Counted from the first letter of the stretch, positions 1-7,053 are shown. The stretch: DNA of 64,000 nt from Candidatus Cottocaccamicrobium excrementipullorum (GCA_018713255.1 DVFL01000006.1:1-64000), one strand, 5' to 3'. Translations and numbers: made by a program. The notes: a model not told the origin generated them from the letters alone.

Positions 1-45
1 TGAGGGTACGTGAGAGAGGCGGTGTCGAAGAGACCGTTAGCAAAG

Positions 46-120
46 CGGGGTGTGGCTCAGCTTGGCTAGAGCGCCTGGTTTGGGACCAGGAGGCCGCAGG
101 TTCGAATCCTGTCACCCCGA
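46..120 (+). tRNA. tRNA-Pro(TGG)
   Basis: Folds as a full cloverleaf: acceptor CGGGGTG (46-52) pairs with CACCCCG (113-119), with discriminator A120. The anticodon loop TTTGGGA carries TGG, and the T-arm has GGTTCGAATCC. CCA is not encoded. It decodes CCN proline codons and belongs to a host tRNA cluster just left of the prophage. Confidence 0.95.
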
Positions 121-166
121 TTGAGAGAGACGGGGAAAAGAGGAAAAAGAGAGTAAGAGAAGACAT

Positions 167-238
167 GCGCGAGTGGCTCAGGGGTGGAGCACCACCTTGC
201 CAAGGTGGGGGCCGCGGGTTCGAATCCCGTCTCGCGCT
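167..238 (+). tRNA. tRNA-Gly(GCC), prophage integration target
   Basis: Acceptor GCGCGAG pairs with CTCGCGC; the anticodon loop TTGCCAA gives GCC, and the T-arm GGGTTCGAATCCC is intact. From base 193 onward the gene is the phage-donated copy of the attachment core, so integration restored a complete tRNA. The displaced host 3' part lies at 45165-45210. CCA is not encoded. Confidence 0.95.
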
Positions 239-242
239 TTTT
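193..242. repeat. attL core (50-bp direct repeat, tRNA-Gly 3' end)
   Basis: Fifty bases identical to 45165-45214, running from the anticodon arm of tRNA-Gly through its 3' end into the T-run. Identity stops at both edges. The integrase gene starts about 100 bp inside. This fits site-specific tyrosine-recombinase integration into a tRNA. Excision between the copies would release about 44,970 bp. Confidence 0.95.
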
Positions 243-261
243 ATTTTTTTCTAGTAAAATC

Positions 262-297
262 AAGGGTTTCCGAAGATTTCGGAAGCCCTTTTTATTT
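262..297 (+). terminator. Rho-independent terminator after tRNA-Gly (phage-supplied)
   Basis: Arms 262-274 and 278-290 (13 bp with one G-U pair, loop GAT) are followed by a T-rich tract. The hairpin lies inside the prophage, so the phage gives the rebuilt tRNA gene a new terminator. The original host terminator appears to be the one at 45223-45257. The stem may also stop the convergent integrase transcript. Confidence 0.8.
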
Positions 298-309
298 ACA
301 TAAATAAAA

Positions 310-333
310 TTTGCTAAAGTTTTTTGCTAAAGT
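310..333. repeat. Left pair of direct repeats, candidate integrase arm sites
   Basis: TTTGCTAAAGT at 310-320 is followed at once by TTTTTGCTAAAGT at 321-333. The same motif occurs twice in tandem at the opposite prophage end (45038-45062). Paired direct repeats near both att cores are typical of the arm-type sites bound by the N-terminal domain of tyrosine integrases. The assignment is by position and repetition only. Confidence 0.6.
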
Positions 334-346
334 TTTTCGTGTAAAA

Positions 347-1564
347 TTAATTAATTCCTGATACCTTTTTCCCCATATCCGCCGCCATGTCTGTAATCAG
401 TTCACGCTGCTGGTCCTGATCTGGGTGCGCGTAAAACGTCAACATGGTTTTCACACTGTTTCTCATTACACTGGATATCAGCGCCGCGTCATACCCCTTT
501 GCCAGCGCATTGGTCGCGAATGTGTGCCGCAGGCCATACAATGTTATCTCTGGCAATGGACGCATCAACTTGTTTCCCTCAGCGGCTGTATTGTGCTTGC
601 GAACCAGACGCAGGAACGCCTTGCTGTATTGATCCGGCCGGACTGGATTCCCAGACGGGGAGGAAAACAAATATTCGTGGCAGCCAAATTCCGGATTCTT
701 TAACTGCTGCTCTCTTCGCCAGAGGATATGTCGGCGAATGATCTGGTGCAGATCCGGTGGGATTGGGATGGTTTGGTGGGATTGATCGTTTTTCATCGCT
801 GACCGGTTTCCGTATCGGTTTAATCCCTGATCAAACCTCAGCGTCGGTGGATTATCTTTCAGTGCGTCCGCCGCCAGCCCACATACTTCCCCCGGCCTAG
901 CTCCCAGTGTTAGGGATACACACAGCATCGGATAATAATGGGATGCACGGGCGTCCGGCAGGGAAAGAAAATACTGCACATCTTCCTCAGACCAGACAGC
1001 CCTGGTCTTTTTCGGGACTTTCATTCGCTTAATCCCGCTTACCGGATTTACATTGATCTCTTTCAGCGGATCCACGGCAAACCCGAACAGTCCCGTCAAA
1101 ACGGTGATGCATTTATTTACTGTCTCCGGCGAATATTTATCTTTTATCAGGTTAACATATTTCTGGATGTGCACAGCAGTAACTTTATTTACCGGCTGAT
1201 CTTCAAATACATCTTTGATATACCGCCCATAAAACTCTTTGTAAATGTGCCAGGTGGAATCCGCATAGACCGGAGGCCTGGAGGCTTCCAACCACAACTC
1301 TGCCACCGCACCCACCTTCAGCCCAGACCTCTTTTTCTGGACTTTTCCCTGGTTTATGGCGTCGATCAGCGCCGCTTCGTCCAGCTTCAGTTGCTTTTCC
1401 AGTGATTTCGGTAGCTTATCCACCTCCGGCAGTTTCGGACCTTTCGCTTCCCGATATGGCCCTACAACCAGACGATTGTGGGTGGAATCCCATACCGATG
1501 CATAAAACCGGCGTGTGGTAATCCTCGTCTTTTTTGACGTATAATCTTTAAACTGTATACTCAT
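347..1564 (-). CDS. int: Phage tyrosine integrase
   Basis: A 405-aa site-specific recombinase for integration and excision at the tRNA-Gly site. An N-terminal arm-binding region is followed by a core-binding SAM-like domain (near SGLKVGAVAELWLEA) and a C-terminal catalytic domain. In that domain GARPGEVCGL supplies the first Arg, LYGLRHTFAT the H/R box, and MLTFYAHPD the region of the nucleophile Tyr. The open frame extends upstream to 1846. I chose the ATG at 1564 because it has an AAAGGAA ribosome site and begins MSIQFKDYTSK, giving the usual family length of about 400 aa. It is the outermost phage gene, reading towards attL. Confidence 0.93.
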   Translation of the reverse strand: MSIQFKDYTSKKTRITTRRFYASVWDSTHNRLVVGPYREAKGPKLPEVDKLPKSLEKQLKLDEAALIDAINQGKVQKKRSGLKVGAVAELWLEASRPPVYADSTWHIYKEFYGRYIKDVFEDQPVNKVTAVHIQKYVNLIKDKYSPETVNKCITVLTGLFGFAVDPLKEINVNPVSGIKRMKVPKKTRAVWSEEDVQYFLSLPDARASHYYPMLCVSLTLGARPGEVCGLAADALKDNPPTLRFDQGLNRYGNRSAMKNDQSHQTIPIPPDLHQIIRRHILWRREQQLKNPEFGCHEYLFSSPSGNPVRPDQYSKAFLRLVRKHNTAAEGNKLMRPLPEITLYGLRHTFATNALAKGYDAALISSVMRNSVKTMLTFYAHPDQDQQRELITDMAADMGKKVSGIN

Positions 1565-1580
1565 TTTATCATTCCTTTCT

Positions 1581-1596
1581 ATTGCGACATCGCAAC
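1581..1596. promoter_or_regulatory. Near-palindrome upstream of int, candidate operator
   Basis: ATTGCGACATCGCAAC is an almost perfect palindrome 17 bp upstream of the int start codon. It differs by two bases from GTTGCGACGTCGCAAC, which occurs at 14713-14728 and 30528-30543 inside phage genes. Its position suits control of integrase expression, but no binding protein can be named. Confidence 0.4.
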
Positions 1597-1625
1597 TGAT
1601 TTTTGAGTACAAAAAATACGCCCTC

Positions 1626-1654
1626 TTGCCAGGACGCTTTTGGAATGATATAAT
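1626..1654 (+). promoter_or_regulatory. Sigma-A-type promoter for a small RNA
   Basis: TTGCCA (1626-1631), a 17-bp spacer and TATAAT (1649-1654) form a near-consensus promoter reading plus. It is antisense to the int leader. The expected start is near 1661. Confidence 0.6.
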
Positions 1655-1660
1655 GGTCGT

Positions 1661-1757
1661 GGAATGATTACAACCAGCTATATCTTCCGGGCGCGTCCTG
1701 GGAGAGGTACAAGCAGAAGCCGTTCGGTGTTGGCGCACCGGGCGGTTTTTTGCTATT
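1661..1757 (+). ncRNA. Predicted small RNA of about 95 nt, antisense to the int leader
   Basis: The RNA would be bounded by the promoter at 1626-1654 and by a hairpin (1720-1729 with 1736-1745, two G-U pairs) running into TTTTTT, a good Rho-independent terminator. The one short ORF inside (ATG about 1664, 31 codons, Arg-rich) has no ribosome site, so an RNA product is more likely. It lies upstream of and opposite to the integrase gene and could regulate it by antisense pairing. I do not recognise the RNA family. Confidence 0.5.
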
Positions 1758-1781
1758 AATTGCATTGGATTCTGATAAAAG

Positions 1782-1819
1782 AGAAAAGGTGTTATCAGTA
1801 ACCTGATAACACCTTTTCT
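1782..1819 (-). terminator. Perfect 17-bp inverted repeat, probable terminator of the accessory operon
   Basis: AGAAAAGGTGTTATCAG (1782-1798) and its exact complement (1803-1819) flank a 4-nt loop. Read on the minus strand, the hairpin is followed by CTTTTATC, a short U-rich tail. That suits termination downstream of the minus-strand gene at 1917-2711. The rest of 1565-1916 holds only the small RNA and the candidate operator. Confidence 0.55.
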
Positions 1820-1916
1820 GAAAATCCTCCTAGCGTGATTGCTCACGATCTAATCATACCTAAATTTTAAGGTATAGAATTAAATTTGTCAAGAGGTTAT
1901 TAACAGTATATGTGTA

Positions 1917-2711
1917 TCAGGATGATTTATGACTATTTTCAAAAATGAAAAATCTTTGTATAGCTTCTATAATTTCTTTACGTTTTTCATTGCTGATAAA
2001 GATAAGCTGTTTTTGATCGTCTAAAAGGGGACGTGAAATTCGCTTGATGTTGATCCTTCTCATATCCTCAATGCGAAGATAGCAATTTCGGCCATTTATA
2101 TTTATGGGGACATTCATATAATACTTTTTGCTTTTCCCTTTAGAAGTAATGGGTATTACTATATAAGAAAAATTTGCTTCGTCTGCGCCCTGACAGCGTT
2201 TTTTCCAGATTAAAACAGGACGATTTTTGTTTAACTCTGATCCAACATTAATACCAATGGAAGCCCAATATATCCCATTTTCGTATACAATGGTTTTCTT
2301 TTGATACGGAGCAACGTTAAGCAGTAACTTTTGCCATTTCCATTTAAGAAACTGATAAATGGATTCAAATAAAATCAAAGATTGATTGTAAGTATGGATA
2401 TCTTTTTCAATATTCTCGATAATATTGTTGATAATATAATTTTGTATTATCAATAGATCATTTTTATTAATTTTAGCTGCTCGTGAATTTAAATACAATG
2501 GAGCAACAATAGTAGAGGTGTTAACCTCCTTATAATTTTTTAAGTCTGCATATTGGTTGGTTACAGATATTTTATAAACATCATTTCCATTATGTGGAGT
2601 CAAAGGGACAATCAGAATACGCCCTTTGGTTTGGGTATCACAGATATAAATACATAAAGGTGTATTCCCGTGTTCTTTGTAACGATAAATAAATGCTTTT
2701 TTGAGCTCCAT
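1917..2711 (-). CDS. MazF/PemK-like protein with possible duplicated domain
   Basis: 264 aa, AT-rich. The C-terminal half (about residues 145-255) matches the MazF/PemK endoribonuclease fold: GIYWASIGINVGSE, then NRPVLIW, then a VIPITSKGKSKKYY strand and an EDMRRINIKRIS segment like the RTIDKSRL motif of MazF. The N-terminal half has a similar strand pattern (RILIVPLTPHNG and later IVAPLYLNSRAAKIN), which suggests a degenerate tandem copy. No antitoxin gene adjoins it. It sits between integrase and repressor, a common place for lysogenic accessory genes. The role is inferred: growth control or phage defence. Confidence 0.65.
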   Translation of the reverse strand: MELKKAFIYRYKEHGNTPLCIYICDTQTKGRILIVPLTPHNGNDVYKISVTNQYADLKNYKEVNTSTIVAPLYLNSRAAKINKNDLLIIQNYIINNIIENIEKDIHTYNQSLILFESIYQFLKWKWQKLLLNVAPYQKKTIVYENGIYWASIGINVGSELNKNRPVLIWKKRCQGADEANFSYIVIPITSKGKSKKYYMNVPININGRNCYLRIEDMRRINIKRISRPLLDDQKQLIFISNEKRKEIIEAIQRFFIFENSHKSS

Positions 2712-2797
2712 TTTTAATCCTCTTTTGTTATTTTATATTTTGCTAAAAGCGTACGCTGTGGGAGGTGTTATAGTTATTTAGAAAGCAATTATTAAGG

Positions 2798-3148
2798 CTA
2801 AAATAGTGATTTTATCAAAGCTTTATAAATTTTGTCATCGATCTCTATAAGACTTCTTTTTCCATCTTTGAATTGTAACACTACTTGATAAATCCCCTTA
2901 TTCTTTGCGGACAATCCCCCGGCAAGCAATCCTACAGGGCCTAACAGAGCACCGCCTACCAGCCCTCTTGCAACCCCTGAGGCGGCGCTTTTTCTGTGCT
3001 CATCTGTAATTAATTCATACGATTCCACAACATCTTTTGTAAGGTAATAATTTTTACCAAAACCTATAACAATAGATACTCTCCCCATTACTGCAATTAC
3101 CCCACGTCCTTCATAATCTCCAGCAATAACTTTATTTTTTGCTCCCAT
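2798..3148 (-). CDS. Hypothetical protein with glycine-zipper segment
   Basis: 116 aa, no family recognised. A glycine-rich hydrophobic stretch (GLVGGALLGPVGLLAGG, about residues 65-81) resembles a glycine-zipper membrane-inserting motif. It is flanked by strand-rich parts, ending in a basic strand with KDGKRSLIEID. I chose the ATG at 3148 (MGAKNKV) because GGAGG at 3157-3161 sits 8 nt upstream; the ATG at 3163 has no such site. It follows the ImmA-like gene and is probably expressed in the lysogen. Confidence 0.7.
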   Translation of the reverse strand: MGAKNKVIAGDYEGRGVIAVMGRVSIVIGFGKNYYLTKDVVESYELITDEHRKSAASGVARGLVGGALLGPVGLLAGGLSAKNKGIYQVVLQFKDGKRSLIEIDDKIYKALIKSLF

Positions 3149-3166
3149 ATGAATATCCTCCAATGT

Positions 3167-3628
3167 CTATATTTTCTCCATTACCGCCAACGTAGGCTCG
3201 AAAAATATCATATATCCGTCAAGCTCTACCATTCTGCCATATTTCTGGCGGTAGCAATCTATTGCTTCTTGCAAAAACTCTTCGGTCACTCCCAGGCATT
3301 CTGCCAATTCGTACCGGCTGTGACAATGCTGCCGGTATCCCTGGATAATCCCGGAAAGGCCCACACGTTTGTTGTATGCCCACATCCGGGCTGTGCGTTC
3401 CTGCTTCCTGGCCTGATCTGTGTCCTGTTCTACAATCCTGCCAACCGTTGTATAGTAATGCCCCAGCTCTTCCGCCAGTACATCGGCTCTTTTTGCGGCA
3501 GTATGTATCCCTCTTCGGATAGCGATCCGGTTTCCCTTAATCCGTCCATCGCTTTCCTCCAGAGGTTTTTCTCTTACAATGATATTTTGCTGGTCAGCTT
3601 CCAACAATAGTTCTTCGTATCCCAACAA
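3167..3628 (-). CDS. immA: ImmA/IrrE-family metallopeptidase
   Basis: 153 aa. The segment VLAEELGHYYTTVG carries the ELGH zinc-binding and catalytic core of phage ImmA-type proteases; the second half looks helical and DNA-binding-like (YELAECLGVTEEFLQEAI). In ICEBs1 and many phages such proteases cleave the adjacent XRE repressor to allow induction. The repressor gene ends one base away on the same strand, which supports that role here. The specific substrate is inferred from position. Confidence 0.85.
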   Translation of the reverse strand: MLGYEELLLEADQQNIIVREKPLEESDGRIKGNRIAIRRGIHTAAKRADVLAEELGHYYTTVGRIVEQDTDQARKQERTARMWAYNKRVGLSGIIQGYRQHCHSRYELAECLGVTEEFLQEAIDCYRQKYGRMVELDGYMIFFEPTLAVMEKI

Positions 3629-3629
3629 A

Positions 3630-4097
3630 TCACTCCCACTCTGAATCGTCGTTCATGATGTCATCATCATGCTGTTTCCCTTCTTGCGTGTGGGAAACAT
3701 CTGTTCTTCCGTGCGCTGCTTCTGGCTCCAGGTATGACCGATCTGGCTCTTTCAGCTGGATGATATCGGCAGGCTTTTGTTCCTGGCAGCGTTCGTATTC
3801 CTTATCCAGAACCAAATCGACAAGCTCTTGGCCATAATGGTCGAGCGCGCGGTATTTATTAATGAGGATTTTCTCTGTAGCATTGTATCCTACATCATCA
3901 GCTCTGAGTAAATAATTGGGTGTAATATCCAATACTCCGCATATCAATTCAATGGTATCTGGGTCTGGTTTGTTTTTGTTGTTTTCCCAGTCACTAACTG
4001 AATTATGTTTTGCGCCGATTTTATCGGCAAGCTGCCTTTGCGTCATCCCCTTGGCTTTTCTAGCATCTTTAATTTTTTCTCCAAACGATAGGTCCAA
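3630..4097 (-). CDS. CI-like XRE-family repressor
   Basis: 155 aa with a TTG start at 4097, chosen for GGAGG 7 nt upstream; the frame further up has no ribosome site. An N-terminal helix-turn-helix occupies residues 4-60 (KGMTQRQLADKIGAKHNSVSDWE). A linker and an acidic C-terminus follow, with no peptidase domain, so inactivation probably needs the neighbouring ImmA-like protease. It faces a Cro-like gene across an operator region. It is expected to hold the prophage silent and regulate itself. Confidence 0.88.
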   Translation of the reverse strand: MDLSFGEKIKDARKAKGMTQRQLADKIGAKHNSVSDWENNKNKPDPDTIELICGVLDITPNYLLRADDVGYNATEKILINKYRALDHYGQELVDLVLDKEYERCQEQKPADIIQLKEPDRSYLEPEAAHGRTDVSHTQEGKQHDDDIMNDDSEWE

Positions 4098-4119
4098 ACA
4101 ATCACCTCCCTGTGCCATA

Positions 4120-4148
4120 AGTATAGCACGGCATTTCGAATATGTAAA
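4120..4148 (-). promoter_or_regulatory. Repressor promoter
   Basis: On the minus strand, TTTACA (4143-4148), 17 bp, TATACT (4120-4125). A TTCGAA element (about 4136-4141) lies in the spacer, so the repressor can control its own promoter. Confidence 0.75.
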
Positions 4149-4180
4149 TAAAATAATTTCGAAAAAACCGAAAAAACATA

Positions 4181-4209
4181 TTGACATTTCGAAATTATCG
4201 ACGTATCAT
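4181..4209 (+). promoter_or_regulatory. Early lytic promoter with ATTTCGA operators
   Basis: TTGACA (4181-4186), 17 bp, TATCAT (4204-4209). ATTTCGA-type half-sites recur at about 4134, 4156, 4186 and, inverted, near 4218-4236. Three overlap the two divergent promoters, a layout typical of CI/Cro switches. Confidence 0.75.
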
Positions 4210-4247
4210 AAAATCAGTTCCGAAATAATCGAAATGAGGTGATATGA

Positions 4248-4469
4248 ATGGAGGTAGGACTGAGGATTAAAGAATACCTTGAACGGAACGGAATATCCCA
4301 GGCACACATCGGAAGGGAAGCAAGAATCGACTTAGTTAAGTTGAATCTGGGATTAAATGGTAACAGAAGGCTCACCTTCGATGAATATGCCAGAATATGC
4401 TTTGTTCTCGGGGTGAATACGGATTTCTTCTTAAAGCCGAGAAATCCTGCCGACAAAGAAACGGCATAG
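4248..4469 (+). CDS. Cro-like XRE-family regulator
   Basis: 73 aa. Its helix-turn-helix (IKEYLERNGISQAHIGREARID) fills most of the protein. The ATG at 4248 follows GAGGTGATATGA. It is the first gene from the early promoter, divergent from the repressor, and is expected to bind the same ATTTCGA operators to favour lytic growth. The role is inferred from size, fold and position. Confidence 0.8.
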   Translation: MEVGLRIKEYLERNGISQAHIGREARIDLVKLNLGLNGNRRLTFDEYARICFVLGVNTDFFLKPRNPADKETA

Positions 4470-4484
4470 GAGGTGATGTTAATA

Positions 4485-4871
4485 ATGCGCAATCTAAGAA
4501 ATGAGATTTTTGAGATAAGACGCGATATATATCAAATTCGCGTTCTTTTAATCACGCAAGCAATGGGGCGTTCGCCAATGCTAAGCGAGAAAGATATTGC
4601 TCTTGGAAAAATGTGGTCTACTGATACGCACAGCGATTTTGGCCAGAAGGAAGAGGCGATGGACACAAAAGATGTTCGCTCATATCGAAATATTGCCGAT
4701 AAGGGCTATTTAAAAAGCGGACCATATGTTTATGCCTCGGAGTTCGAAAAATGGGAAGAACTCACACATCGCAGAATTGATAGCTTATACAAATGGCAAG
4801 ACGTGCTTTTTGTTTGGATGACTGTGATTACAGTACTGATTGCGCTTGTTGCGTTTGCTTCTATTCAGTAG
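4485..4871 (+). CDS. Hypothetical tail-anchored membrane protein
   Basis: 128 aa, no family recognised. It is mostly charged and helical, with a C-terminal coil (EELTHRRIDSLYKWQ) leading into one membrane helix (VLFVWMTVITVLIALVAF, about residues 107-124). The layout resembles XhlA-type small membrane proteins, though it lies in the early region rather than with lysis genes. The start at 4485 is set by GGAGG at 4469-4473. Confidence 0.7.
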   Translation: MRNLRNEIFEIRRDIYQIRVLLITQAMGRSPMLSEKDIALGKMWSTDTHSDFGQKEEAMDTKDVRSYRNIADKGYLKSGPYVYASEFEKWEELTHRRIDSLYKWQDVLFVWMTVITVLIALVAFASIQ

Positions 4872-4882
4872 GAGGTGGAAAG

Positions 4883-5161
4883 TTGATTTTATCAGCCGCG
4901 ATCAAAGAATGCGCCGATATCGCAATATTGCGTTATCCAGAAGCTAAAAGCGCCTACGAGATTTTCTGGGACGAATTTAAAAATAGAATAGGCCAGATCC
5001 CATCAACAGAGCTGGCAGCTTGCATGAGAGCTGGCCTATTCAACATGAATAAGAACTGTTTCGAGTTAACCCTTCTTATCCCGTTCCCTCAGGAAATGCT
5101 GGATTCCGGCATCAGAGATGAAGTAGCGGAATACGGGAGGCAAGCTGATAATGGGGGCTAA
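4883..5161 (+). CDS. Hypothetical early phage protein
   Basis: 92 aa, not recognised. The TTG at 4883 is preceded by GGAGGTGGAAAG. The sequence is mixed helix and strand, with no motif seen. Its last 32 codons are overlapped on the opposite strand by another open frame (5066-5320), an unusual arrangement. One of the two may be shorter than drawn or not expressed. Confidence 0.6.
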   Translation: MILSAAIKECADIAILRYPEAKSAYEIFWDEFKNRIGQIPSTELAACMRAGLFNMNKNCFELTLLIPFPQEMLDSGIRDEVAEYGRQADNGG

Positions 5162-5320
5162 AAAGTCACTCTCGGCTGGTTTAATGTAACCAAGCGTTAT
5201 AAGAGCATTAGCCGCTTCCCGGTATCCGATCAGATCAGCGGATTTCCGGACTACAAACTCGCAGCATTCTGGGGCGCTGCTATAAGCAGCAGCAAGTAAA
5301 TCATAATCGTACTTGTGTAT
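5066..5320 (-). CDS. Possible small antisense gene with ATA start
   Basis: 84 codons on the minus strand giving a very protein-like sequence (LIGYREAANALITLGYIKP, then FISDAGIQHFLRERDKKG, winged-helix-like). The frame has no ATG, GTG or TTG near its beginning. An ATA at 5320 lies 8 nt after AGGAG and directly after an in-frame TGA, the same layout as the DGR target at 18707. If the phage initiates at AUA this could be real; otherwise it is a remnant with a damaged start. It overlaps 4883-5161. Confidence 0.4.
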   Translation of the reverse strand: MHKYDYDLLAAAYSSAPECCEFVVRKSADLIGYREAANALITLGYIKPAESDFLAPIISLPPVFRYFISDAGIQHFLRERDKKG

Positions 5321-5379
5321 GCATCATTCTCCTTTCGTTCATACTCGGCGCTGCAACGCCTGTAAGGGAAGTATATCAC

Positions 5380-5785
5380 AATGAAACGGAGAGTGCCAGT
5401 TGGCAACGGCGGAGCGAGGCGGTGAAAACCATTGCCCTGCCTGGTAACGGAAATGCATAGAGAAGCCATGGAAGAGCACAGGAAAGCACATAGACGCAAA
5501 GCAAAGGCACCGCGAAGCTAAGCAGAGTAAAGCAAAGCAAAGGCGTAGCGAGACATTGGGATGATAAGCGAAGGAATAGCTTGGCATGGAAATGCGAGAA
5601 CAACGCAAGGCGTGGAGAAGCACTGGAATGATAAGCAACAGCAAGGCGAGGGGAAGAAAAGAGAGCTGTGCATAGGCAAAGCACTGAACAGCTACGGCGA
5701 CGCGCGGCATGGCACTGATCAGCCTTGAGGTGCTATGGCAAAGCCAAGAAGAGCCGTGCAAAGGCATTGCATTGATGCGCAGGGT
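5380..5785. repeat. Noncoding purine-rich quasi-repeat tract
   Basis: About 400 bp built from irregular units such as AAAGCA, AAGGC, ATAGC and GGAATG, with an RGC step about every 5-6 bases. It has no credible gene on the plus strand. The long frames on the minus strand are low-complexity Leu/Cys/Ser/Phe strings, an artefact of the repeat. It ends just before the ribosome site of the gene at 5816. The function is unknown; a structured RNA, packaging, replication or recombination site are possible. Confidence 0.7.
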
Positions 5786-5815
5786 CAAGAAAACAAAATA
5801 GGAGGATAAGGAAGA

Positions 5816-6409
5816 ATGAAAGAACTTAAGGTAAGACTGACATTTACAGAATCAATTTTAGGGACCGCAAGCGCAAACCCGGAAATCCATGCGGAGTATA
5901 TCGCATCCAATGCGCCGGACGCTCCCAGCCGCGAGGAAGAAGTTGCGGCACTGGGTGCGGAGGAAGTGTTTGAAAAGGGAATGACGGTATTCCCTAAGGA
6001 TGCGGACGGCGTTCCATTCCTCTGGGATTACCAGATTAAGGGTTTTTTCAAGGACGCCTGCGGGATGCTGCGGAAGGTCAAGGACACTAAGTCCAAGGAA
6101 ATCAAAGCCTACAAAAAGGAAATTGATGGCCTGATCTTTGTAAAAGAAAGAAAAATCCCCATCCACAGTGACGGGCAGATCACAATCTGCCAGCGACCGC
6201 TAAGAGCATCCACAGCGCAGGGAGAGCGGATCGCATTGTCCAGCAGCGAGGAGATTCAGGCCGGCGCATTCATCGAATTCACGGTGCAGTGCCTGGTGGA
6301 TAGCCAGGTGGGCCTGGTAAAAGAATGGCTGGATTACGGCGCGCTAAGGGGAATTGGACAGTGGCGGAACGCATCTCACGGGCGATTTACCTGGGAGGAG
6401 GTGAAATAA
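5816..6409 (+). CDS. Conserved phage protein, possibly RAMP-like fold
   Basis: 197 aa. It opens with LKVRLTFTESILGTAS and ends with DYGALRGIGQWRNASHGRF, a glycine-rich loop reminiscent of RAMP/Cas-type RNA-binding folds. The middle has FLWDYQIKGFFKDACGMLR. The similarity is my reading of motif shape, not a family assignment. It is the first gene after the repeat tract, followed without a gap by a helix-turn-helix gene, so it probably starts an early operon. Confidence 0.75.
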   Translation: MKELKVRLTFTESILGTASANPEIHAEYIASNAPDAPSREEEVAALGAEEVFEKGMTVFPKDADGVPFLWDYQIKGFFKDACGMLRKVKDTKSKEIKAYKKEIDGLIFVKERKIPIHSDGQITICQRPLRASTAQGERIALSSSEEIQAGAFIEFTVQCLVDSQVGLVKEWLDYGALRGIGQWRNASHGRFTWEEVK

Positions 6410-6715
6410 ATGTATCTGGAAGAACGACTGGATAAACTGGAGGCCGAAAACGCTGAACTCCGGCAGCGGGTTGAGTCACTGGAAAAGCATGGGGCGGACC
6501 GATTTCTTACTGTCACAGAGGCGGCTCAGAAACTGAACTGTTCCGCCAGTGCCATCTATTCCAAGGTTAAAAGCGGGGAAATTTATGCTACCCGGAAAGC
6601 TGGTGGGATCAAAATTCCGATGGCGCAGTTTTTTGAGCAGGAAAAGAAAGTTGTTAAGCTGCCAGAGAAGAAAAAGAAAGCACCACAGACACTGAAAGAA
6701 CAGGTCTTTGGTTAA
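6410..6715 (+). CDS. Excisionase-like helix-turn-helix protein
   Basis: 101 aa: an N-terminal coiled coil (LEERLDKLEAENAELRQRVE), then a MerR/excisionase-type helix-turn-helix (FLTVTEAAQKLNCSASAIYSK, residues about 32-52) with its wing, then a basic tail. It begins right after the stop of the preceding gene, with GGAGG in that gene's last codons. It could act as the excisionase or as an early DNA-binding factor. Confidence 0.75.
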   Translation: MYLEERLDKLEAENAELRQRVESLEKHGADRFLTVTEAAQKLNCSASAIYSKVKSGEIYATRKAGGIKIPMAQFFEQEKKVVKLPEKKKKAPQTLKEQVFG

Positions 6716-6726
6716 GGAGGATAAGG

Positions 6727-7053
6727 ATGAATAAGAGGGCAAAGAAAAAGGTGGAGAAGCGCCGCAGGGCGCTGGTACATCAGATTTTGGATGTGGTTTT
6801 GGATATCAATGGGACAGGATGCCGGAAGAAGGAGTACACCGGCAACATGCCAACAGCATTTTTCGAGTTTTCCGGCCATACATCAGGGGTTCGCATCGAA
6901 ATCTATGGGGACGGCTGGGGAGACGACGATCAGTCGGAAGAGGAAAAGTTTTCTAGCGATGGGTATCTATGCAGGGAATGGAGCGTTGAGTATGTGTTGG
7001 CGAAAGCAAGGGCTGAAGCTGCAGCGCTTAGAGAAAAGGGGGTGATTTTGTGA
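6727..7053 (+). CDS. Hypothetical early phage protein
   Basis: 108 aa, not recognised. A strongly basic N-terminus (KRAKKKVEKRRR) is followed by a strand-rich, acidic middle (RIEIYGDGWGDDDQSEEEKF) and a C-terminal helix. AAGGAGG precedes the ATG. The stop overlaps the start of the next small gene by 4 nt, so the two are probably translationally coupled. Confidence 0.7.
   Translation: MNKRAKKKVEKRRRALVHQILDVVLDINGTGCRKKEYTGNMPTAFFEFSGHTSGVRIEIYGDGWGDDDQSEEEKFSSDGYLCREWSVEYVLAKARAEAAALREKGVIL

Noticed and set aside
1565-1846. N-terminal extension of the integrase frame by 94 codons
   Set aside because: The extension crosses the candidate operator, small-RNA promoter and terminator hairpin; the ATG at 1564 has a ribosome site and gives normal length.
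5251-5788. Three minus-strand ORFs of 82-149 codons over the repeat tract
   Set aside because: They are Leu/Cys/Phe/Ser-rich low-complexity strings created by the purine-rich repeat on the other strand, without consistent ribosome sites.
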